This document shows positions 9,436-19,264 of a stretch of DNA of 64,000 bases, one piece after another. The stretch lies in NCBI GenBank assembly GCA_014377015.1, contig JACMQL010000047.1:17105-81104 (forward strand), read 5' to 3'. The stretch comes from Actinomycetota bacterium (lineage in GTDB: Bacteria > Actinomycetota > Actinomycetes > Nanopelagicales > Nanopelagicaceae). How positions within the stretch are numbered: position 1 is the stretch's first letter; each line of letters starts with the position of its first letter. The translations under genes and the position numbers were made by a program. Under the pieces are notes generated by a model that ran no database searches, was not told where the DNA came from, and worked only from the letters and a program-made list of their open reading frames with translations.

Positions 9436-11088
9436 ATGTTCGACTCGCGATTGAACCCCAAACAACATCGCACCGCCGTGTCCGAGTTAGCCAGACAAAG
9501 TTTTGATGTACTCGTCATAGGCGGCGGCGTTACAGGGGTTGGGGCAGCGCTGGATGCTGCCTCTCGTGGACTTCGAGTTGCCCTGGTTGAATCGGGAGAT
9601 ATTGCTTCGGGAACCTCTAGTCGTTCGAGCAAGTTGATTCATGGGGGTCTTCGTTATCTGGAGCAATACGATTTCAGGTTGGTACGAGAGGCTCTACAAG
9701 AGCGCGAAGCAATGGTTACCACGCTAGCGCCGCACTTAGTCAAACCCGTGGCCTTTCTTTTCCCGTTGCAAGACAAGGTTAAGGATCGGACATATGTAGG
9801 CGCTGGCCTCACTCTTTACGATGTACTTCGCGGTTTCCAACGCACCTTGCCGTGGCATAAGCACCTAAGCCAGAAAGGGGTTGCGGAGGTTGCACCCTCT
9901 ATCCGGCAGGATGTTGTTATAGGGGCGGTTAAGTATTTCGATGCGCAAGTTGACGATGCTCGACATACCATGATGATCGCTCGCACAGCGCTCAAATATG
10001 GCGCAATCATTGCTACTGGAGTTAAGTGCGAAACTCTCATCAAAGATGGAAGCAAGGTGGTAGGCGCCAATGTACGTGATAGCGAGTCCGGAAATCTCAT
10101 CAAGGTCTCGGCTGGCGTAACAGTAATGTGTGCAGGTATTTGGAGTGACGAATTGCATGAGCAATTTGGCTTGACGCCGGGTTACGAAGTGCGGATGAGC
10201 AAGGGCGTTCATATTGTGTTGCCAGGTAGTGCTATTGCTTCCGAAGTAGGGATAGTTCTCAAGACCCCAGTCTCAGTTCTTTTCGTAATTCCTTGGGACG
10301 GCAAGTGGATATTGGGAACAACAGATACGGAGTACACGGGCGATCGAGCGCGACCACTTGCCACGCGCGAAGATGTTGATTACATCATTGATCAAGCCAA
10401 TCGTATTTTAGCGCCGGAAATCCGAATTGAAGATGTGATCGGCGTGTACGCAGGGCTGCGACCGTTGGTATCAAGCAAGGCGGATACTTCCACCACAAAG
10501 TTATCTCGAGAGCATACAGTTGACCGTCCGATGGCCGGCTTTGTGAGTGTGGCAGGTGGAAAATATACGACCTATCGAATTATGGCTGAAGATGTAATCG
10601 ATGTTGCCACACAGGATTTGCCAATCGAAGTAGGCAAGTCTATTACTGACAAATTGCCTCTCGTTGGTGCGGAAGGCTACAACGCGCTACTAAACCAGAT
10701 TCCTATGATCTCCTCAGATACTGGAATTTCCGAAGCCTCACTTACGCACTTACTGAATAGATATGGATCTTTAATTTCGGAAATCCTCACTTTGATTGAA
10801 AGGGATTCTTCGTTGGGTGAATTGCTTACTGAAGATCTTCCATATCTAAAAGCCGAGATTTTTTACGCGGCAAGCCATGAAGGCGCGCGCTGCGTGGAAG
10901 ACGTGATTGCACGTCGAACTCGAATTTCCTTTGAATCACCTGATGCCGGAATCGGAGTTGCGGACGAGATTGCCTGCATCATCGCCCCAGTTCTTGGCTG
11001 GAGTAGCAGAGATAGAAAGCGGTCAGTGAAAGCTTACGAGCAATATGCAGAACGTGAGCTGGCCAGCAAGCAGGGCGTTAATTCCTGA
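9436..11088 (+). CDS. glpD: Glycerol-3-phosphate dehydrogenase
   Basis: VIGGGVTGVGAALDAASRGLRVALVES...SSRSSKLIHGGLRYLEQYDFRLVREAL. Confidence 0.96.
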   Translation: MFDSRLNPKQHRTAVSELARQSFDVLVIGGGVTGVGAALDAASRGLRVALVESGDIASGTSSRSSKLIHGGLRYLEQYDFRLVREALQEREAMVTTLAPHLVKPVAFLFPLQDKVKDRTYVGAGLTLYDVLRGFQRTLPWHKHLSQKGVAEVAPSIRQDVVIGAVKYFDAQVDDARHTMMIARTALKYGAIIATGVKCETLIKDGSKVVGANVRDSESGNLIKVSAGVTVMCAGIWSDELHEQFGLTPGYEVRMSKGVHIVLPGSAIASEVGIVLKTPVSVLFVIPWDGKWILGTTDTEYTGDRARPLATREDVDYIIDQANRILAPEIRIEDVIGVYAGLRPLVSSKADTSTTKLSREHTVDRPMAGFVSVAGGKYTTYRIMAEDVIDVATQDLPIEVGKSITDKLPLVGAEGYNALLNQIPMISSDTGISEASLTHLLNRYGSLISEILTLIERDSSLGELLTEDLPYLKAEIFYAASHEGARCVEDVIARRTRISFESPDAGIGVADEIACIIAPVLGWSSRDRKRSVKAYEQYAERELASKQGVNS

Positions 11089-12721
11089 TCTGATTCTTGC
11101 AAGGGTCAGTAGTCCCAGTACTTGATGGCTTAGGTGATGGGACAGACGTGGTCGTCGGTGTCGGTGTCGGAAAAGGTCCTTGCGCAATCGTGAGAGTAAG
11201 GGGAGCAATACTTTTGGCATGCGTTCCAGTGCCATCGGTGAAGGAGACTCTGCCGAGCCAGGTTCCGACAGGCATACCCTTTACAATTAATGAATACCGT
11301 CCGCTTGATGAACGAGTGACGCTTTGGATGATGGGAAGATACACAGGATTTGATTTATCTGGCACGAATTTCACAGTACCCGTGACGACAGGCTCGCCAG
11401 TCGGTCGGGTAACTTGAATAGAGATCACAACTGGCTTATCGGTCGTACTCGCTTTTACATTAACGATCTGGGTTTGACTAGGTTCCTTAATAGGCATCAA
11501 GTCAGCGACTTCTGGCTCCCAAGTTCCCTGCATGAGTTCTAAGAAGGCATTCGGCGTTCCACGAAACACATTGAGATCAAGTCGACCTCCAGGTACACCG
11601 TATTTCTTAGCTATTCCGCAAGAGGTGTACTGCCACATCATCCAGAGAGAAGAGCAATTTGCTGTCGTCCATGAATGCACATAACAGCCGGAATTCTTCT
11701 GACCTGGTTGTGCGAGTGGATCTGCCGGGTTGAGTGAATAATGAGCAATCCATAATGGATATTGGTTGAGCGCGGGGCTACGCATCATCGCGTTTTCAAG
11801 AAATTGTGAATACGAATATAAGATAGGGGTACGGCCAGTTTTCGCGGCGACATCGGCTAACCAGGTTTCGGCCCATAGGGTGACGAGCGCCTTTGAGGTG
11901 TATTTGGTGCAGGCACCGTTTGAAAATCGTACGCAGTTATTTTCTAAATCAAGTGCGTAGGAGAGATCTCTACTCGTGTAACCCCCGAGACTTGCTAATC
12001 GCCAGACAGCCTTCTGCGCCTGAGCCCGTGCATCAGTTTCAATCACGTTTGGATCTGTTGAATCTGGCAGTGTCGCGTAGTGATAAAAACCGGTGTAGAT
12101 ACCAGCCGCCTGCGCAGCATCGTGATCCATCGCAACATATTTGAGTGTGATTGCGTCCGAAGTGTCCCGTGTATCGGAAGCCTTAATCATCACGAATCTC
12201 ACGCCGGCTGCATACATCTTGTCGAAATCTATTGGAGCGTCACCAGGATGCTGCCAGCGACTAATGTCCGCCCCGTGAATTCGCCCTCCTGGCCCCGTCT
12301 CTTCTATAAGGGAAGTTGGGTCATACTCACTCATCTGCGGCCCCTGTTTTATGGAAATGGTGCGAAAAGGTGAGTACAAGCGTGTGCCACCGGCCACGGT
12401 CGTGGCGCGATAGGTCGCAGTTGCATTTAATGCGGTTGCTACAGTTTCAATCTTCCAGGTCCCAGCGAGATTTGTTCTAGTTGAAAGAGATGTCTCTTGC
12501 CACTTCCCGGCGATCTGGACATTTATTTCAACTTTCAATGCGGACCTACGAGGTGTGATCTGTCCATACAGCGTTACGAGAGGTTCGCCCACACTAGGCG
12601 TCTGTTTGAGCGCCAAGGAAAGAGAATAGCTACCAGCATCCGCGCTCGAGGAGTTGAGTCCGAAGGCGATAAGAATTACTCCGAGAATAATCGCGACATA
12701 TCGTCGAGAAATTGCAATCAC
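11078..12721 (-). CDS. Secreted GH25-family lysozyme with Ig-like accessory regions
   Basis: Signal peptide; GADISRWQHPGDAPIDFDKMYAAGVRFVMIKASDT...AGIYTGFYHYA...YALDLENN...WMMWQYTS; Pro/Thr-rich tail. Confidence 0.9.
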   Translation of the reverse strand: MIAISRRYVAIILGVILIAFGLNSSSADAGSYSLSLALKQTPSVGEPLVTLYGQITPRRSALKVEINVQIAGKWQETSLSTRTNLAGTWKIETVATALNATATYRATTVAGGTRLYSPFRTISIKQGPQMSEYDPTSLIEETGPGGRIHGADISRWQHPGDAPIDFDKMYAAGVRFVMIKASDTRDTSDAITLKYVAMDHDAAQAAGIYTGFYHYATLPDSTDPNVIETDARAQAQKAVWRLASLGGYTSRDLSYALDLENNCVRFSNGACTKYTSKALVTLWAETWLADVAAKTGRTPILYSYSQFLENAMMRSPALNQYPLWIAHYSLNPADPLAQPGQKNSGCYVHSWTTANCSSLWMMWQYTSCGIAKKYGVPGGRLDLNVFRGTPNAFLELMQGTWEPEVADLMPIKEPSQTQIVNVKASTTDKPVVISIQVTRPTGEPVVTGTVKFVPDKSNPVYLPIIQSVTRSSSGRYSLIVKGMPVGTWLGRVSFTDGTGTHAKSIAPLTLTIAQGPFPTPTPTTTSVPSPKPSSTGTTDPCKNQIRN

Positions 12722-12975
12722 GAGCTTGAGATTTCTAATTCTAAGTTGCAGATTTCTTTTATGGACTCAATGAGCGCTATTCGATGATGATCGCGAACCT
12801 GCGCGTAATCAAATCCGGTCGCAAATTTCGTGGCATCTGAAAAATCCAAAGTAAGTGTCAATCCGTCTAACTTGGCAAGACGGGCATCAAAAAAAACAAT
12901 CCACGCCATGCGATCGCGACGTTCAAGAGCGTCGAGTACATCGTTCCACCGAGAGCGCAAATCCGTGAGATCCAT
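12718..12975 (-). CDS. Small protein resembling the C-terminal domain of DNA polymerase III gamma/tau
   Basis: LRSRWNDVLDALERRDRMAWIVFFDARLAKLDGLTLTLDFSDATKF resembles the tail of actinobacterial DnaX; 4-bp overlap with the downstream gene. Confidence 0.6.
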   Translation of the reverse strand: MDLTDLRSRWNDVLDALERRDRMAWIVFFDARLAKLDGLTLTLDFSDATKFATGFDYAQVRDHHRIALIESIKEICNLELEISSS

Positions 12976-13013
12976 AGAGGGGAAGATACCTGACGAACCT
13001 TAAGAACAAGCCA

Positions 13014-13691
13014 TCAGGAAGCGGACGAGCCCACCCATCGGTTGAACTCGTTAGTCATGAGGACGCGCATATTGCGTTTTCTGTCGCACTGAAACCCCAT
13101 CGCCAAGGCAATTCTTGCCACAATCTGTTCGACCGCCTTCTCACTCACAAAACGTACTTTGGCAATTTCAGCGTTGCTCAATCCTTGCGAAAGAAACCTG
13201 AGAGTCTCTACTTGGATATTTGTGAGGTCTTGGACTACTGACATGAAAGAGTTTTCAAGGAGTTGAGGGAAGCGATTGACCCAAAGAATCTTCTCGTTGT
13301 TGATGCGCGCAAGCGTTGAGTGAAGAATGGCATCGCATAGAACCTCAATGTCTCCGATGCGGCGCTTCATGACCATAAGTGCAGAAGGTGCGATTTCGCA
13401 CTCCTGAATACCAAGAAGTCGCAGATCAGAACATGTGGAGGTATGCACTACTCCAATGGCTTGATTGCGGGCTCTCATACGGGTAGCAAAGGACACTCCG
13501 TCGAAGTGATTAAAATCCACGTCCACAACAATTACTTCTGGATGTAGGGTGCGAAACAGACTCTCCGCCGCGACGAGACTTCGAGCGGTACCTACAATAT
13601 TTATTCCACGAAGATTGAGTACCTCAGAAAGTGTTATTAATTCGAAAGCGTCGTCATTGATAAGTAAAACTTTCTCATTCATGGTGGTCAT
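13014..13691 (-). CDS. Response regulator with LuxR-type HTH (no histidine kinase adjacent)
   Basis: REC-like LLINDDAFELITLSEVL...VIVVDVDFNHFDG; C-terminal LTNIQVETLRFLSQGLSNAEIAKVRFVSEKAVEQIVARIALAMG. Confidence 0.82.
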   Translation of the reverse strand: MTTMNEKVLLINDDAFELITLSEVLNLRGINIVGTARSLVAAESLFRTLHPEVIVVDVDFNHFDGVSFATRMRARNQAIGVVHTSTCSDLRLLGIQECEIAPSALMVMKRRIGDIEVLCDAILHSTLARINNEKILWVNRFPQLLENSFMSVVQDLTNIQVETLRFLSQGLSNAEIAKVRFVSEKAVEQIVARIALAMGFQCDRKRNMRVLMTNEFNRWVGSSAS

Positions 13692-13823
13692 TCATGGTGT
13701 TTATGAGCCTATGGCGATTTATGCAATACGGTGGACAATCTCGGTTCAATCTGCGGGAATTGCCTTATTTAAGTGGAATTTTAGGGGTAGCCCCAGGAAG
13801 TGGCACCAACTGATATCAGACTT

Positions 13824-14684
13824 CTATGTGGCGAGCAGATCTCGAATTACGTTAGAAATTTCGGAAATGATGTCGGATGCGCAAATAGGTCCGCCGCCGC
13901 TAGCCCTGTCAGCTGCTTGTGCATGGAGTAATGCACCGGTGGCGGCAATACCAACAAGGCTGGAAGCCTCACTAAGAATCTTGTCTGATTGGGTTGCCAT
14001 AAGCGCTCCGATAATTCCCGCTAAAACATCACCCGTTCCAGCGGTGGCCATCCAAGAAGTTGCCATCGGAAGTTCAATGCAATGGTCAGGTGCCGCAATA
14101 AATGTGACGGTTCCCTTGAGAAGTACGCATACTTTTAATTCATCAGCGGCACGACGACACCATTGACGAGGATCTTTCTTAATTTCCGCAGCGCTGACTT
14201 TGACACCCGTGCTTTCAAAAAGTCGTGCCAACTCTCGGTAATGCGGCGTGATGAGTGTCGGACCGTGGAATCTTCCGACAAACTCCAGCGCACCTGCATC
14301 GAGAAGCACGGGAGTCCTCTGGTTGAGCGCGGTTTCGATTACCGCTTCCCGCGCACGATCTAGATTCTTAGGATCCACTCCTGAGCCAATAGCCCACGCC
14401 TGAACTTGCCCCTCCATAATTACAACTTCCGGACAGGAATTAAGTACCAGCATTTGAGATTTTTCGGTACCGAAATATCTGATCATGCCAATCCCTGTTC
14501 GCAATGCCGCCTTAGAAGATAGGACGGCGGACCCGGGGTACTCGTCAGATCCCGCAACTAAGCCGAGAACTCCGCGCGAATATTTGTCATCTGAGTTGAG
14601 GGGGACGGGCAAGAAATTGCGCGCCTCTTGCGGGTTCCACACTTTCCAATCATTCATTTTGCACCCATCATGTTGCTCTCGCAT
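13824..14684 (-). CDS. nnrD: ADP-dependent NAD(P)H-hydrate dehydratase
   Basis: GVLGLVAGSDEYPGSAVLSSKAALRTGIGMIRYFG...LITPHYRELARLF...MATAGTGDVLAGIIGALMA. Confidence 0.93.
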   Translation of the reverse strand: MREQHDGCKMNDWKVWNPQEARNFLPVPLNSDDKYSRGVLGLVAGSDEYPGSAVLSSKAALRTGIGMIRYFGTEKSQMLVLNSCPEVVIMEGQVQAWAIGSGVDPKNLDRAREAVIETALNQRTPVLLDAGALEFVGRFHGPTLITPHYRELARLFESTGVKVSAAEIKKDPRQWCRRAADELKVCVLLKGTVTFIAAPDHCIELPMATSWMATAGTGDVLAGIIGALMATQSDKILSEASSLVGIAATGALLHAQAADRASGGGPICASDIISEISNVIRDLLAT

Positions 14685-14742
14685 GAGTATATTTGCCTTC
14701 TGGCCGTTAGTGAATGGTTACCTAATTCGTAGGGAGAAGCTT

Positions 14743-15630
14743 TTGAGCAAAGTTCTTGCTGTCATCGCGACCGAGACAAATCCGAGACAACTTGTTCAAA
14801 CCGATGGAGTCGATTACTGGTTGATCTCTGGCGTGAACACTCTAGGGGACGCGCTGCGCATGCGACTCCACGACTTTCGCGCAGCACTCGACGGCCCTAT
14901 TGGTGAGAAAGTAGCGGGACGGCTAGGTGTGCCGATCTCGGATGAAATTGAAATATGGGGTGCTGGAGTTACCTACCTTCGCTCTCGTGATGCCCGAAAA
15001 GAAGAAAGTGGCATGCCCGATGTGTATCAGCGGGTTTATGAGGCCGATCGTCCAGAGATATTTTTGAAATCAACCGCTATTCGATGTGTTGGTGACGGAG
15101 ACAAAATTGGAATGCGAGGTGATGCTTCTGCGACGGTTCCAGAGCCTGAAGTTGTCATCGTCATCAACCGTTATGAAGAAATTATCGGACTGACAATCTG
15201 CAACGACGTGACTGCACGTTCTATTGAAGGAGAGAACCCCCTTTACCTTTCACAGGCGAAGATCTACATCGGTTCGACCTCCATGGGACCCACCATCACA
15301 CCCTCATGGAACATCACCGAGTACAAAAATGTCGGAATTCGCTCCTCCATTGAACGAAATGGGGCAACAGTTTGGAAAGCACAGACATCTCTGGGTGACC
15401 TAAATCGTACTTTCGAAGATCTTGTCTCCTACCTTTTTCGGTGCCAGGTGTTTCCAGATGGCGTCGTTTTATCAACTGGAACAGGCATTATTCCGCCGCT
15501 GGATGTAGCGCTGGAAGAGGGGGACATAGTCTCAATTACCGTCGATGAGGTGGGCACCTTGACGAATCAAGTTGAGATTATTCCGATTGACAGCAACGCT
15601 CGAGCAAATGAAACCGAAGGGAAAGCGTGA
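14743..15630 (+). CDS. Fumarylacetoacetate-hydrolase-family protein, possible 2-keto-3-deoxy sugar-acid dehydratase (KdaD/XylX-like)
   Basis: GAGVTYLRSRDARKEES...RVYEADRPEIFLKST...GLTICNDVTARSIEGENPLYLSQAKIY; start set at TTG 14743 behind AGGGAGAA, shorter than the ORF track. Confidence 0.8.
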   Translation: MSKVLAVIATETNPRQLVQTDGVDYWLISGVNTLGDALRMRLHDFRAALDGPIGEKVAGRLGVPISDEIEIWGAGVTYLRSRDARKEESGMPDVYQRVYEADRPEIFLKSTAIRCVGDGDKIGMRGDASATVPEPEVVIVINRYEEIIGLTICNDVTARSIEGENPLYLSQAKIYIGSTSMGPTITPSWNITEYKNVGIRSSIERNGATVWKAQTSLGDLNRTFEDLVSYLFRCQVFPDGVVLSTGTGIIPPLDVALEEGDIVSITVDEVGTLTNQVEIIPIDSNARANETEGKA

Positions 15631-16556
15631 TGAAATCGCTCGGAAAGCAGATTTTGTGGTCCGAATGGGACGACCTCGAAGTTCCGGCGGGTATGCGCAC
15701 GCTATCTCCAGCCACCGCGCCACTAGATCAGATGGATGAGAAGATCCTTTCGGAGATTACTTTTTACGTCGCGCCGTATCTAGGCGGCCGGAAGGGACTT
15801 GCGTACGCAAATCGCATGTCATCACTTTCAGTTCTCCAACTTTTGACTGCGGGATTCGACGACGCGATGGATTATGTCCGCCCAGAAATTACTTTGTGCA
15901 ACGGACGAGGTATACACGATGCGTCGACAGCCGAACTCGCCGTCGGGCTCACAATTGCTTCACTACGCGGAATTCCAGATTTTGTGCGCAACCAAGAAAA
16001 AGGCGAATGGAAGCCAGGCCGCTACAAATCTATTAATGATCGTAAAATCGGCATCGTAGGCTTTGGGGCTATCGGCAAAAATATTGCGCGAATACTTTCC
16101 GGCTTCGATGTCGATGTTGTGGCGTTCTCGCAATCAGGGCGTGATGGCGCAATAAAGATGACTGATTTCGACGCGCACCTTCCAACTTTGGATGTAGTGA
16201 TTTTGATTCTCCCGCTCAATGATTCCAGCTACCACCTCTTTGATGAACGCAGATTTTCACTCATGAAAGACGGCGCACTTCTGGTAAACGTTGCTCGTGG
16301 CGCAGTCGTGGATACGGATGCGCTAGTTGCGGCGCTGCATACTGGCAAGATCACTGCCGCTGTTGATGTTACAGATCCGGAGCCTCTACCGGCCGATCAT
16401 CCGCTTTGGGGCGCACCTGGCATCTTGATCGCCCCACATGTAGGAGGAAATTCAAGTGCATTCGAACCGCGTGCCAGAAAGCTTATTGAACAACAATTGA
16501 ACAGATTGGCCGAAGGAATCGAACTCGAAAACATTATTGTTCGCGCCACGCGATAG
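15627..16556 (+). CDS. D-isomer-specific 2-hydroxyacid dehydrogenase
   Basis: KIGIVGFGAIGKNIARIL...SLMKDGALLVNVARGAVVDTDALVAALHTGKITAAVDVTDPEPLPADHPLW...APHVGGNS. Confidence 0.92.
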   Translation: MMKSLGKQILWSEWDDLEVPAGMRTLSPATAPLDQMDEKILSEITFYVAPYLGGRKGLAYANRMSSLSVLQLLTAGFDDAMDYVRPEITLCNGRGIHDASTAELAVGLTIASLRGIPDFVRNQEKGEWKPGRYKSINDRKIGIVGFGAIGKNIARILSGFDVDVVAFSQSGRDGAIKMTDFDAHLPTLDVVILILPLNDSSYHLFDERRFSLMKDGALLVNVARGAVVDTDALVAALHTGKITAAVDVTDPEPLPADHPLWGAPGILIAPHVGGNSSAFEPRARKLIEQQLNRLAEGIELENIIVRATR

Positions 16557-16570
16557 GTAGTATTTCGCCC

Positions 16571-18304
16571 ATGAGCGAAGACATGGGAAAAGGCAAGCGA
16601 CGAAGTTCGGAATGGTTTGGAGACACAGGAAAGAATGGTTTCATCCATCGTTCCTGGATGCGCAATCAAGGCTTCGCGCCGGATCTTTTTGACGGCCGAC
16701 CTGTCATCGGAATCGGCTCGACTTGGTCTGAGTTCACGCCGTGCAATGCCCACCTCAATCGGGTAGCTGAATCGATCAAGCGCGGAGTATGGGAAGCCGG
16801 TGGATTTCCACTTGAGTTCCCCGCAATGTCACTTGGCGAGCCGATCATGCGCCCGACCACGATGTTGTATCGCAATCTATTGGCTATGGAAGTTGAAGAA
16901 TTAATCCGGGCCAATCCTATGGACGGCGTTATTCTGCTGGCTGGCTGCGATAAGACAACACCGGGAATGCTTATGGGGGCCGCCAGCGTTGACATTCCAA
17001 CTTTGATGATGACTGGCGGACCGATGCTCAACGGCAAGTTCCGTGGAACAGATATTGGTTCAGGCACCGACGTCTGGAAATTCGCTGACGAAGTTCGTGC
17101 AGGTCGGATGAGCGAGGAAGAATTCACCGAGGCGGAAACCTGTATGGCCCGCAGCGCAGGTCACTGCATGACTATGGGCACGGCATCGACGATGGCTTCG
17201 GTCACTGAAGCACTCGGCATGCAACTGCCGGGCAGCGCTGCTATTCCGGCAGTTGATTCACGCCGCTATGCCTTGGCTCAGATTGCGGGTCGCCGTATCG
17301 TGGCGATGGTCCAAGAGGATCTGCGCCTGTCAAAGATTCTCACGCGCAAAGCATTCGAGAATGCCATCCGCGTCAACGCCGCTGTCGGTGGGTCTACGAA
17401 CGCAGTCGTTCACTTGTTAGCACTAGCGGGCCGCGTCGGAGTGGATCTAGAGCTTTCAGATTTTGATTCGTTAGCGCGCGACATTCCAGTGGTAGTTAAT
17501 CTCATGCCTTCAGGAAAATATTTGATGGAAGATTTCTTCTATGCGGGCGGCATTCCGGTAGTGATGTCTGAGCTCGGCGATCTCATTCACCGCGATCACA
17601 TCACCGTCACTGGAAAGACTGTTGCGGAAAATATCGAGAAAGCCAAAAACTGGAACAAAGATGTGATCACTTCGGTCGCGGAGCCTTTCCAGGTGGCAGG
17701 TTCGGGGACTGTCGTCTTGCGCGGGTCCCTTGCACCTGATGGAGCAGTACTGAAAATTTCCGCCGCCTCTCCGCACTTACTTAAACATCGTGGCAGAGCG
17801 CGCGTTTTCAGCACGGTTGAGGCGTACAACATCGCAGCCGATGACATGAACATGGATATAGATGAAGGCGACATCATTGTTTTGCAAAATTCCGGACCAA
17901 AGGGTTATCCAGGATTTCCTGAGGTGGGTAATGTGTCTATGCCCCGCAAACTTATGGCCATGGGGATCATGGATTGCATTCGAATCTCTGACGCTCGGAT
18001 GAGTGGAACTGCCTACGGCACCGTCGTTTTACACGTGGCTCCTGAATCGGCAATCGGTGGCCCACTTGCACTCGTGCGAAATGATGACGAGATCGAACTC
18101 GATGTTGCGAATCGGCGCCTAGATCTACTCGTGTCTCCCGAAGTTCTTGAACAACGTCGAGCAGATTGGAAAGCTCCTGTTGGCGGACCAACGCGCGGGT
18201 GGAGCAAAATCTATGTTGATCATGTTTTGCAAGCCAACAAAGGCGCAGACCTTGACTTCCTGGTAGGCGGCTCAGGCAGCGATGTCCCGCGCCACTCCCA
18301 CTGA
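16571..18304 (+). CDS. IlvD/Edd-family dehydratase, probably sugar-acid (L-arabonate/xylonate-type) dehydratase
   Basis: FIHRSWMRNQGFAPDLFDGRPVIGIGSTWSEFTPCNAHL, LLAGCDKTTPGMLMGAASVDIP, GHCMTMGTASTMA, DARMSGTAYGTVVLHVAPESA. Confidence 0.9.
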   Translation: MSEDMGKGKRRSSEWFGDTGKNGFIHRSWMRNQGFAPDLFDGRPVIGIGSTWSEFTPCNAHLNRVAESIKRGVWEAGGFPLEFPAMSLGEPIMRPTTMLYRNLLAMEVEELIRANPMDGVILLAGCDKTTPGMLMGAASVDIPTLMMTGGPMLNGKFRGTDIGSGTDVWKFADEVRAGRMSEEEFTEAETCMARSAGHCMTMGTASTMASVTEALGMQLPGSAAIPAVDSRRYALAQIAGRRIVAMVQEDLRLSKILTRKAFENAIRVNAAVGGSTNAVVHLLALAGRVGVDLELSDFDSLARDIPVVVNLMPSGKYLMEDFFYAGGIPVVMSELGDLIHRDHITVTGKTVAENIEKAKNWNKDVITSVAEPFQVAGSGTVVLRGSLAPDGAVLKISAASPHLLKHRGRARVFSTVEAYNIAADDMNMDIDEGDIIVLQNSGPKGYPGFPEVGNVSMPRKLMAMGIMDCIRISDARMSGTAYGTVVLHVAPESAIGGPLALVRNDDEIELDVANRRLDLLVSPEVLEQRRADWKAPVGGPTRGWSKIYVDHVLQANKGADLDFLVGGSGSDVPRHSH

Positions 18305-18325
18305 CTTTGATGCAACGGAGGGACC

Positions 18326-19204
18326 ATGATTAGAGCTTCCGTTTTTGATGAACGAGTCAATTTGCTGGGTGAAGGTCCGACCGCAACTGGGGTGGCGAAC
18401 GAACAAATCTCGTGGGTCGACATTATGGGAAGAAAAGTGCGCTCGCGTAATTTTCTTACCGGAGAAATCATGGAGTACGCAACGCAAGAAGACGTCGGCT
18501 TCGCGATTCCGCGAGTTACCGGCGGTGCCATCCTGGGAGTTGTCTCAGGTCCAGTGTTGCGCGATGCGGACGGCTCGCTACACCAACTACCGTCACGCGA
18601 AGATGCGGACGGATTTCCTGCGCGTCGTCCAATTCGATGGAACGACGGGAAAGTCTCCCCGCAAGGTGATCTATTTATGGGCACCATGCCTTACGACTTT
18701 GCGGCCAATGGGGGAGCCTTTTATCAACTTCGTGGTGACGGCAAACATATCCGACGCCTCTTTGGCGACGTTACGGTCAGCAATGGGCTTGACTGGACGG
18801 TCGATGGTTCACGAATGTTCTACATAGACACCGCCTTGGGCGGAGTGGACATATTTGATGTTGAAGGTCATGACATCAGAAATCGTAGAACTCTGATCCA
18901 TTTCCCGAAGGAGATGGGATCCCCAGACGGAATGAGCGTGGATGCCAATGACAATCTTTGGGTTGCCTTTTGGCTAGGCGCGGCGGTTCGCTGCTTTGAC
19001 GGTCGGACGGGCATCCAAATTGAGGAAATCACCTGCCCCGCGCCCAGGATCACCTCGTGTGTCTTCGGCGGGGAAAAATTAGACCAGATATTTATCACAA
19101 GTGCGCGTGAAGATACCGACCTGGCACAATATCCTGAGGCAGGAATGGTCTTTATGGCCAGTCCTGGCGTGGTCGGCCAGAAAACCACACATTTTCGAAT
19201 TTGA
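18326..19204 (+). CDS. SMP-30/gluconolactonase/LRE family protein (putative sugar lactonase)
   Basis: LGEGPTATGVANEQISWVDI, VSNGLDWTVDGSRMFYIDTALGGVDIF, GSPDGMSVDANDNLWVAFW. Confidence 0.9.
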   Translation: MIRASVFDERVNLLGEGPTATGVANEQISWVDIMGRKVRSRNFLTGEIMEYATQEDVGFAIPRVTGGAILGVVSGPVLRDADGSLHQLPSREDADGFPARRPIRWNDGKVSPQGDLFMGTMPYDFAANGGAFYQLRGDGKHIRRLFGDVTVSNGLDWTVDGSRMFYIDTALGGVDIFDVEGHDIRNRRTLIHFPKEMGSPDGMSVDANDNLWVAFWLGAAVRCFDGRTGIQIEEITCPAPRITSCVFGGEKLDQIFITSAREDTDLAQYPEAGMVFMASPGVVGQKTTHFRI

Positions 19205-19264
19205 TTTTTAGGTTCGCCTTGGAGTCACCTAGGGATCCCACTTCTGGTGGGCGAAGGAGTTTTA

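Noticed and set aside
14485-14742. 5' extension of the FAH-family ORF in the ORF track
   Set aside because: Extension runs antisense into nnrD and lacks family similarity; TTG 14743 with an upstream AGGGAGAA is a better start.
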